From the NCBI GenBank assembly GCA_900547655.1, contig URHQ01000066.1:1-11714 (forward strand): a stretch of 11,714 bases of DNA, written 5' to 3'. The notes beneath the pieces were generated by a model. The model saw only the letters and a program-made list of their open reading frames with translations. It made no database searches and had not been told where the DNA came from. Source of the DNA: an uncultured Collinsella sp. GTDB lineage: Bacteria > Actinomycetota > Coriobacteriia > Coriobacteriales > Coriobacteriaceae. Within the stretch, counting starts at the first letter, position 1, and the number at the start of each line of letters is the position of its first letter. Positions 1-7,038 of the stretch are shown piece by piece. The position numbers and the translations under genes were made by a program.

Positions 1-20
1 CAGATGTGTATAAGAGACAG
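1..20 (+). other. Nextera (Tn5 mosaic-end) sequencing adapter remnant
   Basis: Bases 2-20 read AGATGTGTATAAGAGACAG, the 19-bp Tn5 mosaic end used in Nextera libraries. The preceding C matches the last base of the Read-1 adapter arm. This is untrimmed library sequence, not genome, so biological sequence starts at about position 21 and the contig end here is artificial. Confidence 0.97.
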
Positions 21-34
21 CTAAGTACGGGGAC

Positions 35-78
35 CCGCCCAAGCCGTCCTGCTCGATCGCCCTTGTGGCGTTGGGCGG
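35..78. repeat. Inverted repeat near the contig start
   Basis: CCGCCCAA (35-42) is the exact reverse complement of TTGGGCGG (71-78). A few inner bases (GCC at 43-45, GGC at 67-69) can extend the stem with a one-base bulge. It lies beyond the 3' end of the small reverse-strand ORF, but neither orientation has a U-tract, so I do not call it a terminator. The contig ends just upstream, so its full context is lost. Confidence 0.35.
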
Positions 79-116
79 AATAATTGGAGCGTCAGGGCTT
101 CTTTGTTGGTGGGGGG

Positions 117-326
117 TTAGTATGCCCGGGCTTGGTTGGGGAATGCCTGGTCTAGTGAGGCTTGGAGTTTTTCGAAGGATGTCTGCAGGTTGAGGTGTTG
201 GTCTGCAGAGCGTTTTGCTTTTGTGGTGGGGGAGTCGAGGAGGCCGTTTCTCTGTGCCGGGGGGAAGGAGAAAAGGTTTGCATGATTTAGGGATGGCTGC
301 TGTGCTGCGTCGTTGAAAGAATGCAT
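117..326 (-). CDS. Small hypothetical protein (69 aa), doubtful
   Basis: I do not recognise this protein. In its favour are an ATG start, a good Shine-Dalgarno GAGGAGG (plus-strand 337-343) ten bases upstream, and no other gene in the region. The product is hydrophilic, with no membrane segment, signal peptide or cysteine; residues around 43-60 could form one amphipathic helix. A second open frame just upstream on the same strand ends in ...NLLVDIEEAA and stops (TAA, plus 329-331) two bases before this ATG. That spacing would suit translational coupling, but the upstream frame has no good start: only a TTG at 419-421 without a ribosome site. Codon use is less G+C-biased than in the neighbouring Nudix-Vsr gene. 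It could be a degraded gene or a chance ORF. Confidence 0.35.
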   Translation of the reverse strand: MHSFNDAAQQPSLNHANLFSFPPAQRNGLLDSPTTKAKRSADQHLNLQTSFEKLQASLDQAFPNQARAY

Positions 327-580
327 GCTTATGCGGCCTCCTCGATGTCCACCAAAAGGTTGCGCACGGGGTGTGCTGCTAGGTCCCGTGCGTTGGCAGT
401 ATTATGCCGCGGCTTCTGCAAAGAAGCGCTAAAGAAAGGCTTAACCTGGTTTGGTGTTACGATGAAACTGCAGGTCAGAGGTATCGAATAACACTTTTGA
501 AAGGTTTTGGGCTTAAGGGCTTTCTAAGGTTTGTGGCGCGGATGTGGCTCGCCTGTGTGGGGCGTGTGGATGGCTCGTTC

Positions 581-1558
581 CTAGCGCTGCGGCTCTGCGG
601 CGCGCACCTGCTCGACGACCTTTTCCATCGTGGCGTCGATGCGGTCTTTCCTGAGCTCACATTCCCAGATGGTTATGGGTGTCCAGCCCATTTGAGTGAG
701 TGCTGCCACGGCAGCGCGGTCGCGCTCGACGTTGCGACGGAACTTTGCCTCCCAAAACTCAACATTGCGCTTGGGCTGGCTCGGATTGCACTTAGGGCAG
801 CGGTGCCAAAAGCAGCCGTTGACGAAGATGGCGATCTTGCGCCCGGGAAAGGCGATATCGGGTTTGCCGGGAACCTTCCATTCCAAACGATAGCCCGTAA
901 GGCCCGCTGCCCGCAGGCGCTGGCGAACGAGCAGCTCGGGCTTGGTGTTGGCGCGCTTGTTGCCCTTCATGGACTTTTTGATGGCGGCGCGACGGCGGAC
1001 CAGTTCGCGCTCATCAGCGGAGAGGTCCGAGGTATCGATGCCGTCGAGCAGGCCGGGCTTGGGACGCCTCTTACTGCGGCGCTTAGGTTTACGTTTGGGC
1101 TTGGTAGCAGATTCGTCTGCCGCGGTGGCCTCGGCGCCATTGGCCTCGAGCCGGTCTTCCTTCAGCTCAATCAGGGCATCAATGAGCCCCTTGTCGGCGG
1201 GCATCCACTCAACGGTGGCAAGCGAGGTACGCGGAATCCAGCGGATATCGAGTTGGCGGTCATGCTTCTGGGGCTCATCGGATTCATCGGCGAGCGAGCA
1301 GTAGTAGCACTCCATCGAGAGATGAAAATCGGGGTAGTCATACTCAACGGTGTAAAAATCGCGCAGGTTGGTGACTTTTACCTGCAGCTCTTCCATGAGC
1401 TCGCGGCGTACAGCGTCCTCGGGCGTCTCGCCGCGCATGAGCTTGCCGCCCGGGAACTCCCAAAGTCCCTGCATGTCGCCGTAGCCGCGCTGTACGGCAA
1501 GCAGCTCATCGGATCCTTCCTTGCGAATGATCCCAGCGGCAACATGAACAGTCTTCAA
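581..1558 (-). CDS. Nudix (MutT-like) hydrolase fused to Vsr-type mismatch endonuclease
   Basis: This is a two-domain DNA-maintenance protein of 325 aa. Residues 1-130 form a Nudix domain starting KTVHVAAGIIRKE. The Nudix box is complete (GX5EX7REUXEEXGU pattern, residues 38-60: GKLMRGE, then RELMEEL). By family, MutT-type Nudix enzymes hydrolyse oxidised nucleotides such as 8-oxo-dGTP. A basic linker (about 150-170, KPKRKPKRRSKRRPK) leads to a Vsr domain (about 193-305) with TKPELLVR, PGKPDIAF (the catalytic Asp of Vsr is in this motif), GCFWHRCPKC and WECEL, including the Cys/His set that binds structural zinc. Vsr nicks beside T:G mismatches. The frame opens further upstream, but residue 1 is best placed at TTG 1558: GAGAGGA lies six bases before it and the Nudix fold begins at once. 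The longer ATG at 1723 would overlap the divergent gene. No dcm-like methylase or mutL is visible nearby. The exact Nudix substrate is unknown. Confidence 0.9.
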   Translation of the reverse strand: MKTVHVAAGIIRKEGSDELLAVQRGYGDMQGLWEFPGGKLMRGETPEDAVRRELMEELQVKVTNLRDFYTVEYDYPDFHLSMECYYCSLADESDEPQKHDRQLDIRWIPRTSLATVEWMPADKGLIDALIELKEDRLEANGAEATAADESATKPKRKPKRRSKRRPKPGLLDGIDTSDLSADERELVRRRAAIKKSMKGNKRANTKPELLVRQRLRAAGLTGYRLEWKVPGKPDIAFPGRKIAIFVNGCFWHRCPKCNPSQPKRNVEFWEAKFRRNVERDRAAVAALTQMGWTPITIWECELRKDRIDATMEKVVEQVRAAEPQR

Positions 1559-1564
1559 CAGGAG

Positions 1565-1571
1565 TCCTCTC
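1565..1571 (-). promoter_or_regulatory. Ribosome binding site that sets the TTG start of the Nudix-Vsr gene
   Basis: The reverse strand reads GAGAGGA at 1571-1565, followed by six bases and TTG at 1558-1556. No ATG or GTG nearby has comparable support, and the conserved Nudix strand begins right after the TTG. Confidence 0.6.
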
Positions 1572-1590
1572 TCAACATCAACACGTGGCA

Positions 1591-1623
1591 GGGTAGCTAC
1601 CCGTACCTTACACAACGGTAAGG
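1591..1623. promoter_or_regulatory. Two adjacent dyads in the divergent intergenic region; possible operator
   Basis: GGGTAGCTACCC (1591-1602) is a perfect 12-bp palindrome. Three bases on, CCTTAC-N6-GTAAGG (1606-1623) forms a second dyad. On the reverse strand the second dyad follows TTGCCT, and its layout recalls MerR-family operators, which sit between -35 and -10. I cannot find a convincing -10 at the expected 19-bp spacing, so this is only a candidate regulator site for the Nudix-Vsr gene or the divergent transporter. Confidence 0.35.
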
Positions 1624-1706
1624 CAAGCGTAAGCCATATCGATGGTAGCCGACTCGTCTTCTTGCGACTATAGATGCCGTAGACTAATTGCAAGAAAGGA
1701 CTCGGT

Positions 1707-2492
1707 ATGCAAACCACGCACATGGCGACCCCGGTACTGGAGGTCGCTCATCTCGAAAAGGTATACGGAGCGCTGGGCAACGTGACCCGCGCGCTCAACG
1801 ACGTCAGCTTTACCGTCAACCGCGGCGAATTCGTCGGCATCATGGGCGCTTCGGGCTCGGGCAAGTCGACGTTGCTCAACTGCGTGTCGACCATCGATAG
1901 CGCCACGAGCGGCACCATCCGCATCAACGGGCAGGACGTTACGCGCATGAAGCAGGCTAAGCTTTCGCAGTTCCGCCGCGAGGAGCTCGGCTTTATCTTC
2001 CAGGACTCCAACCTGCTCGATACGCTCACGGCACGCGAGAACATCGCTCTGCCGCTCACCATCGCCCGCACAAACTCGGCAGAGATCTCGACCCGAGTGC
2101 AGGATGTGGCAGCGCGCCTGTCCATCAGTCAGGTGCTCGACAAGTATCCCTACCAGATGTCCGGCGGTCAGCAGCAGCGCGTTGCCGCGGCTCGTGCGCT
2201 CGTCACCGACCCCACCATGATCATGGCCGACGAGCCCACCGGCGCCCTCGATTCCAAGAGCGCTCGCCTGCTGCTCGAGAGCCTGGAGGCCCTTAACCGC
2301 CGCCTGCGCGCCACCGTGCTCATGGTCACGCACGACAGCTTTGCCGCCAGCTACACGAGCCGTGTGCTGTTTATCCGCGACGGCAAGATCTTCACCGAGC
2401 TGCGCCGCGGCGACACCGACCGCCGAGAGTTCTTCGACCACATTATGGAGGTCGTTGCCATGATGGGCGGTGAGGGTTCCGATGCTCTGTAA
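1707..2492 (+). CDS. ABC transporter ATP-binding protein, BceA/MacB-like
   Basis: This is the 261-aa nucleotide-binding subunit of a BceAB-type transporter, which couples ATP hydrolysis to removal or sensing of antimicrobial peptides at the membrane. All ABC motifs are intact: Walker A GASGSGKST (47-55), Q-loop FQD (Q99), signature MSGGQQQRVAAARAL (151-165), Walker B MIMADEPTGALD (171-182) and the switch His in VTHD (H209). The EPTGALDS D-loop and overall length fit the MacB/LolD/BceA subfamily. The start is ATG 1707, with GAAAGGA six bases upstream; an in-frame ATG at 1722 lacks a ribosome site. The reading frame overlaps the permease start by 11 bp, so the two are co-translated. No BceRS two-component system is visible here, so its regulation is unknown. 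Confidence 0.93.
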   Translation: MQTTHMATPVLEVAHLEKVYGALGNVTRALNDVSFTVNRGEFVGIMGASGSGKSTLLNCVSTIDSATSGTIRINGQDVTRMKQAKLSQFRREELGFIFQDSNLLDTLTARENIALPLTIARTNSAEISTRVQDVAARLSISQVLDKYPYQMSGGQQQRVAAARALVTDPTMIMADEPTGALDSKSARLLLESLEALNRRLRATVLMVTHDSFAASYTSRVLFIRDGKIFTELRRGDTDRREFFDHIMEVVAMMGGEGSDAL

Positions 2493-4719
2493 ACTCGCTT
2501 GGGGCAACGTCCGCCGCGCCGGCCGCGACTACCTCGTCTACCTTTTGACGCTCACCCTGGGTGTCACGGTCTTCTATGCCTTTAACACCATCTCGATGCA
2601 GGTCGACATCGCCGGCATCGATGAAAAGGGCTTGGCGCAGGTAATGGGCAGCATGCTCGGCGACCTGACGTACTTTTTGGCCGGTGTCATGGCCTTTTTG
2701 ATGGTGTATGCCAATAACTTCATCATGAAGCGCCGCAAGAAGGAGTTTGGCCTGTACCAGGTGCTCGGCATGGGACGCGGGCGCGTCGCCACGATCATGG
2801 CGCTCGAGACGGTGATTGTCTCGGTCGGCGCCTTTGTCGCCGGCATTGTGCTGGGTGTGGGACTCTCCCAGCTCATGACGTTCTTTACGGCCTCGCTCTT
2901 TAAGACACAGATCGCCAATTTCCACTTCTTTTTCTCGGTGCATGCGTTCAACCTGACCCTTGCCTGCATGCTCGTAATGTTTGTGCTCACGCTACTGCTG
3001 AACCTTCGCGCCGTGCGTCGTACCAAACTCATCGAGCTTATGGGTGCCGAGCGTCGCAACGAGAGCATCAAGACACGCAACCCCTGGATCGCGATTGCCA
3101 TCTTTGCCGTGGGCGTGGCGCTTGTGGGCGTGGCCTATTACCGTCTGCTACGTGATGGGTTCCCGCTAACCGCGACGGACAGCAAGCTGCAAGAGGCCAT
3201 GAACCAGTTTGGTATTACGACCGCTATGGTTACCGTGGGCACCTTTGCCCTGTTCTGGGGACTCTCGGGCATGCTCATCAAACTGCTGCAGAGCCTGCGC
3301 GGCGTGTATTGGCGCGGCCTCAACATGTTTACCGTGCGCCAGCTTGCGGCCAAGGTCAACACGGTGTGCTTTTCGATGGGCGTCATCGCGATGCTCCTGT
3401 TTTTGGCCATCACCTCGGTGACGTGCGGTATGTCGATTGCCAATGTGATGAACGAGAATCTGGAGCGCTATAATCCGGCTGACATGTCGCAGACGTATGT
3501 CTACTACACGCCCGATACGCTCGACTACTACAAAGAGTATGTCAATCCGTCTGAGGCCGATCGCATGGTGCTGGCCGATAGTACGGTCGATTTGTACTCC
3601 GCATGGCACGGCGATCGTATCGATCACGATAACGTTGCAGACGGTATTAAGGGCAAGTCGGCGGACAACAACGACGAGACCGGCAAGAAGGTCAATATCG
3701 CCGATGTTGCCGGTGAGCATGTGCAGATCGATTCGTATCTGAGTTACCCGTTTGGTGGTTCGGATCCTTCGGTGACCCCAAGTGAGATGTGCAAGATCAT
3801 GGGCGAAAAGCTTCCCAAGGCGTTCGGGGGTAGCAATGCCGATGCGATGGGTCTGTTTGTGACGCCGGCGAGCCAGTACAACAAACTGCGCCAGATGATG
3901 GGCGAGGAGCCGGTGCACATCGGTCACGACCAGTATCTGCTCACGTGTGATATGGGCGGCGAGCTGGTCGACCTGTACACCAAATACATGGCCGGCGGCC
4001 ATACCCTCACCTTGGGCGGGCATACACTCAAGCCCGCAGCCGATAAGTCGGACGAAGATACGGCGGCCATCGCCAACTCGGCGATGGGCAGTAATCCGGG
4101 TACCGTCGTCGTTGCCGACGAGCTGTTGTCCCAACTTAATCTGCAGCCGTATTCCAGTAGCCTGCTCGTTAACTACAAACAGGGGATGGATACGACCGAG
4201 GCAGACGAGAGCATTAAATACACTGTGCTCGACAATCTGCTCGTTGACGGCAAGGAGCCGGGGTCGTGGGGAACCTTCATCACACGCTCCGAGATGTACA
4301 CGCAGGCAGCGCAAATGAACGGTCTTATTAGCTACCTAGCCATCTACATCGGCTTTGTATTGGTCGTTGCATGCGCGGCGATTCTGTCGATCCAGCAACT
4401 CTCCAACGTGGCCGACGGCAGCCGCAGCTATCGTGTGCTGGCACAGATCGGCTGTGACGACCGCCAGATTCGCCATTCGGTGATGGCGCAGCAAGCGGTA
4501 TTCTTCCTGTTCCCGCTGGCAGTGGGCTTGGCGCACTCCTTTGTGGCACTTAAGGTGATCATCGAGCTGGTGAGCACGTTCGGAGCTATGAGCATCGGCG
4601 GCACCGTGGGCCTCACCTGTGCAATCTTCCTGGCAGCATACGGTGGCTACTTCCTGGTGACCTACCTCATGAGTACCGGCATGGTGCGAGCCGCCATCGC
4701 CACCCGCTACAGCGAGTAA
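2482..4719 (+). CDS. ABC transporter permease, BceB-like (FtsX family)
   Basis: This membrane partner of the preceding ATPase has 745 aa. About ten hydrophobic segments are visible: seven in residues 17-320, then a large hydrophilic, presumably extracellular domain (about 322-611), then three more at about 615-638, 672-697 and 706-730. This 7+3 layout with the external domain between segments 7 and 8 is the BceB hallmark. FtsX-type coupling motifs follow the second and eighth segments (EFGLYQVLGMGRGR at 88-101; YRVLAQIGCDDRQ at 639-651). B. subtilis BceB is about 646 aa, so the extra length is in the external, ligand-sensing domain. ATG 2482 is chosen because GTGAGGG (2470-2476) sits five bases upstream; the in-frame GTG at 2470 is part of that site. 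Its likely role is resistance to, or sensing of, cell-wall-active peptides. The substrate cannot be read from sequence. Confidence 0.93.
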   Translation: MLCKLAWGNVRRAGRDYLVYLLTLTLGVTVFYAFNTISMQVDIAGIDEKGLAQVMGSMLGDLTYFLAGVMAFLMVYANNFIMKRRKKEFGLYQVLGMGRGRVATIMALETVIVSVGAFVAGIVLGVGLSQLMTFFTASLFKTQIANFHFFFSVHAFNLTLACMLVMFVLTLLLNLRAVRRTKLIELMGAERRNESIKTRNPWIAIAIFAVGVALVGVAYYRLLRDGFPLTATDSKLQEAMNQFGITTAMVTVGTFALFWGLSGMLIKLLQSLRGVYWRGLNMFTVRQLAAKVNTVCFSMGVIAMLLFLAITSVTCGMSIANVMNENLERYNPADMSQTYVYYTPDTLDYYKEYVNPSEADRMVLADSTVDLYSAWHGDRIDHDNVADGIKGKSADNNDETGKKVNIADVAGEHVQIDSYLSYPFGGSDPSVTPSEMCKIMGEKLPKAFGGSNADAMGLFVTPASQYNKLRQMMGEEPVHIGHDQYLLTCDMGGELVDLYTKYMAGGHTLTLGGHTLKPAADKSDEDTAAIANSAMGSNPGTVVVADELLSQLNLQPYSSSLLVNYKQGMDTTEADESIKYTVLDNLLVDGKEPGSWGTFITRSEMYTQAAQMNGLISYLAIYIGFVLVVACAAILSIQQLSNVADGSRSYRVLAQIGCDDRQIRHSVMAQQAVFFLFPLAVGLAHSFVALKVIIELVSTFGAMSIGGTVGLTCAIFLAAYGGYFLVTYLMSTGMVRAAIATRYSE

Positions 4720-4756
4720 CAAGCGGGCAAAATCGTCGCAAAATCAGAGGCGTATG

Positions 4757-4797
4757 ACCGCCGCGAAGGGACCAGGGGCCCTTTCGCGGCGGTTTTT
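4757..4797 (+). terminator. Rho-independent terminator after the Bce-like operon
   Basis: ACCGCCGCGAAGGG (4757-4770) pairs with CCCTTTCGCGGCGGT (4779-4793), with one bulged T and an eight-base loop, followed by TTTTT. It lies about 38 bases after the permease stop codon. Confidence 0.88.
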
Positions 4798-4820
4798 GCC
4801 AACCTGGTGCGTCTCAGATA

Positions 4821-5045
4821 CAAGTGAGTAGACTTTTTTGAACCTGCCGAGCACATCGGGACAAATGCTCAATAAAACCGCAGGTCAGGGCAGTGATGTT
4901 TTGGGGCGTGCTTGGCTTCCTGAAAAAAGCCTACTCACTTGGTTTTTCTGCTAGAAAACCGCCGCGAGGGAAGGCGGCTCCCTCGCGGCGCCTGGCGTTT
5001 GCCCAGATAAAACCTACCAAAATAAACCTGTCCCCTTTTGACAGG
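4821..5045 (+). repeat. Structured intergenic repeat, copy 1
   Basis: This 225-bp copy matches 9614-9852 in the same orientation. Its parts are: an outer inverted repeat of about 19 bp (CAAGTGAGTAG-A-CTTTTT at 4821-4839 against 4923-4941, one mismatch); a conserved middle with CCTGCCGAGCACATCG and AATAAAACCGCAGG (CCTGC and GCAGG can pair); a second 12-bp hairpin (4960-4971 with 4979-4990); and a conserved tail, GCGTTTGCCCAGATAAAACC then AAACCTGTCCCC. It encodes no plausible protein. The folding suggests a small structured RNA or a MITE/REP-like element; which of these it is cannot be decided from two copies. Confidence 0.85.
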
Positions 5046-5084
5046 CTAGCGCTCCCAGAAGTGGAGGATGAGCGTGGTGCCTTT
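5046..5084 (-). pseudogene. Possible 3' scrap of a histidine kinase gene
   Basis: The reverse strand reads KGTTLILHFWER followed by TAG. A GxGTT-hydrophobic run near the extreme C-terminus is typical of sensor histidine kinase ATPase domains. Upstream the frame loses any kinase resemblance. Only 12 residues remain, so chance is a real alternative. The location beside a Bce-type transporter, whose usual partner is a BceS kinase, makes it worth recording. Confidence 0.2.
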
Positions 5085-5140
5085 TAGCGGAGGGGGTATA
5101 TTGATTAATTCGGGTAACAGTTTTTTAACGCTGGGGCCGA

Positions 5141-5149
5141 TGTTAAAAT
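5141..5149 (+). promoter_or_regulatory. Candidate extended -10 promoter of the cassette
   Basis: TG-T-TAAAAT (5141-5149) fits an extended -10 element. The -35 is poor: a T-run (5121-5126) lies 17 bases upstream. Transcription would start near 5156, leaving a short leader to the ribosome site at 5166 and ATG 5181. This also argues against the earlier ATG at 5157. Confidence 0.45.
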
Positions 5150-5180
5150 AGCCAAAATGCTATCTAGGAGCTTTGAATTT

Positions 5181-6914
5181 ATGGCAATCGAGGCGGCTGA
5201 TCTACAAAACGTAAAGCGCTCGTTCCTCTGGCATTCAATTATGTTGTTTATAGGGGCGGCTGGTCTGTATTGTATGGCGCCAAGTATTTATGCGGGCCTT
5301 TCTGGCACCGTTCTTATCGGTCTGCATCTGCTTTCGGGCTTCTGTGTGGGTCTCATCTCTCGCCCCGTGAGACCGGGTATTTCCAAACGGCTTTTTGGAC
5401 TTATGCTCGTAGATATTGCACTTCTCGCGATGTTCACGGTATCTCTTAATGTGTTTCATCAATTTCATGGTGTGGTTTCGGCGCTCGCGTTCATTTTGTT
5501 GTTGCTAGCCCCCTTGCTTGTCGCTTGCTGTTCTTGGGCGCTTGGCGGTGAATTCACAAACATGCGTGCGGGATCAACGGGGAAACATGTAGCCGATGGC
5601 CCTGTTCTCCATGGGTATCCTGAGCTCGCCCTTTACAGCCCCGTTGTACTCTTGATTGCTTTGCTTGTTGGCCTTCAGTTTCTTCTCGCCTCGTTGATGG
5701 AGTCCATCGGTTCTATCCTTTCCGTTAACGCCGAGATGGGGGTTGCTGCCTCGCTCGTCGAACCTCTTGCGTTTGGTAATGCTGCCGTTGCTCTTGATTT
5801 GGATTGTTTGTTTTCGCGCAATATAAACATCGGAGCTGTGCTCCTGAGCTTTGGTGGGCGTCAAGAGATCGCACTGCTTCTGGTGACTGTCTTGGGCAGC
5901 ATCCTTGTCAGGGCCATAATGCGATCGTTACCCGACTTAACGAGCGCTTTTTCTGCGGATGCCAAATTAGGAGGAAAACGCTCTGCAGTTGCCGATATCC
6001 CTGCGACTTTGGATTTTTCTCAAAGGGAGTCCGCGGTTTTCTCTATGAGGATAGAGGGAAAAACGTACGAGGAGATTGCTTCTGCCTTGGATATTTCCCC
6101 GTCTACCGCCCGTACCTATTTGTCGCGGGCCTTGACTAAAACCGGATATAAAAGCATTTCGGAGGCGACGGCTGAACTTCTTTCGTCAAAGGATACGTGG
6201 CATTTCGACGCAACAAATGACCATGATCACCGTTCAGAATCACTGAGGCTCTCATCGTCCAATCGGAACTGCAGGATAGTCTTCGCCTGCTTCCTGTTTA
6301 TGTATGCGTCTGGAATGGGCATCGAGGAAATCCTCGTATGCTTCAGCTTTGAGCATGATGTGATAATCCTATCGATAGCCACAGTGCTTTTGGCCCTGTG
6401 TTGCTATGCTGTTATACGGCGGATGACAGAAATGCATTTATGTTGCTCACCTGAACTGAGTCTTTCTTCGGTATCCGCGGGTGCCGGAATAGCGTTCTGG
6501 GCTCACGATGCAGTGAGTCGACTGTACATTTTCTTTGAGTCCGTTGGGAGCGGTGAGTCCGTTGGCGTCCTTTTGCCTGCTTTACGCGTGATCGCGTTCC
6601 TTGTCGTACTTATCCTTCTGACTTATTCGCTGCTATCCTTGCGTTTGAAAGATGCAGCTCGGGCGGGTGATCGACGCGATGCCGTGCGTGAGGCTTTCTT
6701 GAGGCTTGGCTTCACGCCGCTTTATGCCGACATCATGGCATGCGTTTTTGATGGCAATAGAACCACCGAGATTTGCGCGCATCTTAATGTTGCTCGGGGA
6801 ACCGTCAAAGAGGCCAAGAGCAAGAGCTATGCCTTGCTTGGAGTTCACTCGGAGCGTGAACTTAGAGATAAAGTATTTTGTCTTATAGCTGATGTTGTAG
6901 AAAATGGCAGGTAG
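5181..6914 (+). CDS. Polytopic membrane protein with two LuxR-type HTH domains
   Basis: This looks like a membrane-anchored transcription regulator of 577 aa with unusual TM-HTH-TM-HTH order. About six hydrophobic segments lie in residues 17-246. The first LuxR/GerE-type helix-turn-helix is at 278-332 (FSQRESAVFSMRIEGKTYEE, then IASALDISPSTARTYLSRAL). About four more segments lie at 363-382, 393-413, 430-445 and 461-488. A second, more diverged HTH follows at 510-566 (EICAHLNVARGTVKEAKSKS). Coriobacteriia carry many LuxR regulators with a membrane N-terminus and one C-terminal HTH; here that plan appears twice, suggesting duplication or fusion. The start is ATG 5181: AGGAG (5166-5170) lies ten bases upstream, whereas the ATG at 5157 has no ribosome site. 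It is the first gene of the cassette and probably controls the two genes downstream in response to a membrane or extracellular signal. No receiver or known ligand domain is seen. Confidence 0.85.
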   Translation: MAIEAADLQNVKRSFLWHSIMLFIGAAGLYCMAPSIYAGLSGTVLIGLHLLSGFCVGLISRPVRPGISKRLFGLMLVDIALLAMFTVSLNVFHQFHGVVSALAFILLLLAPLLVACCSWALGGEFTNMRAGSTGKHVADGPVLHGYPELALYSPVVLLIALLVGLQFLLASLMESIGSILSVNAEMGVAASLVEPLAFGNAAVALDLDCLFSRNINIGAVLLSFGGRQEIALLLVTVLGSILVRAIMRSLPDLTSAFSADAKLGGKRSAVADIPATLDFSQRESAVFSMRIEGKTYEEIASALDISPSTARTYLSRALTKTGYKSISEATAELLSSKDTWHFDATNDHDHRSESLRLSSSNRNCRIVFACFLFMYASGMGIEEILVCFSFEHDVIILSIATVLLALCCYAVIRRMTEMHLCCSPELSLSSVSAGAGIAFWAHDAVSRLYIFFESVGSGESVGVLLPALRVIAFLVVLILLTYSLLSLRLKDAARAGDRRDAVREAFLRLGFTPLYADIMACVFDGNRTTEICAHLNVARGTVKEAKSKSYALLGVHSERELRDKVFCLIADVVENGR

Positions 6915-6918
6915 AAGC

Positions 6919-6961
6919 CTGTAGACAAACAAGATCATAAGTCCATCCCGCACGTCTACAG
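6919..6961. promoter_or_regulatory. Inverted repeat between regulator and transporter genes; possible operator
   Basis: CTGTAGAC (6919-6926) and GTCTACAG (6954-6961) are exact inverted copies 27 bases apart, in the 124-bp gap between the regulator and the ABC fusion. Half-sites about 35 bp apart could bind a dimer or two dimers, and the two-HTH regulator next door is the obvious candidate. There is no U-tract, so it is not a terminator. Confidence 0.3.
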
Positions 6962-7038
6962 ACAGTTCAGACGATGAAGGCGATACTTCCGGACAACGGG
7001 TCCGACGATCCGTGTGTTGCGAACCGGAGGTGCTTGCT

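Noticed and set aside
404..1621. 405-aa open frame on the plus strand across the Nudix-Vsr gene
   Set aside because: It is antisense to a gene with intact Nudix and Vsr motifs, has no ribosome site, and its translation matches no domain; G+C-rich genes commonly give such shadows.
2470..2481. GTG start of the permease at 2470
   Set aside because: This GTG is itself part of the Shine-Dalgarno-like GTGAGGG that serves ATG 2482, and it has no site of its own.
1668..2507. 279-aa open frame antisense to the ABC ATPase
   Set aside because: The sense strand carries all ABC motifs; the antisense product has no domain.
3166..4314. 382-aa open frame antisense to the BceB-like permease
   Set aside because: This is a composition shadow of the permease's extracellular domain; it has no ribosome site and its product is a His/Arg-rich, low-similarity sequence.
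4893..5087. 64-aa ORF inside structured repeat copy 1
   Set aside because: It reads through hairpin arms and has no ribosome site; the matching frame is not kept in copy 2.
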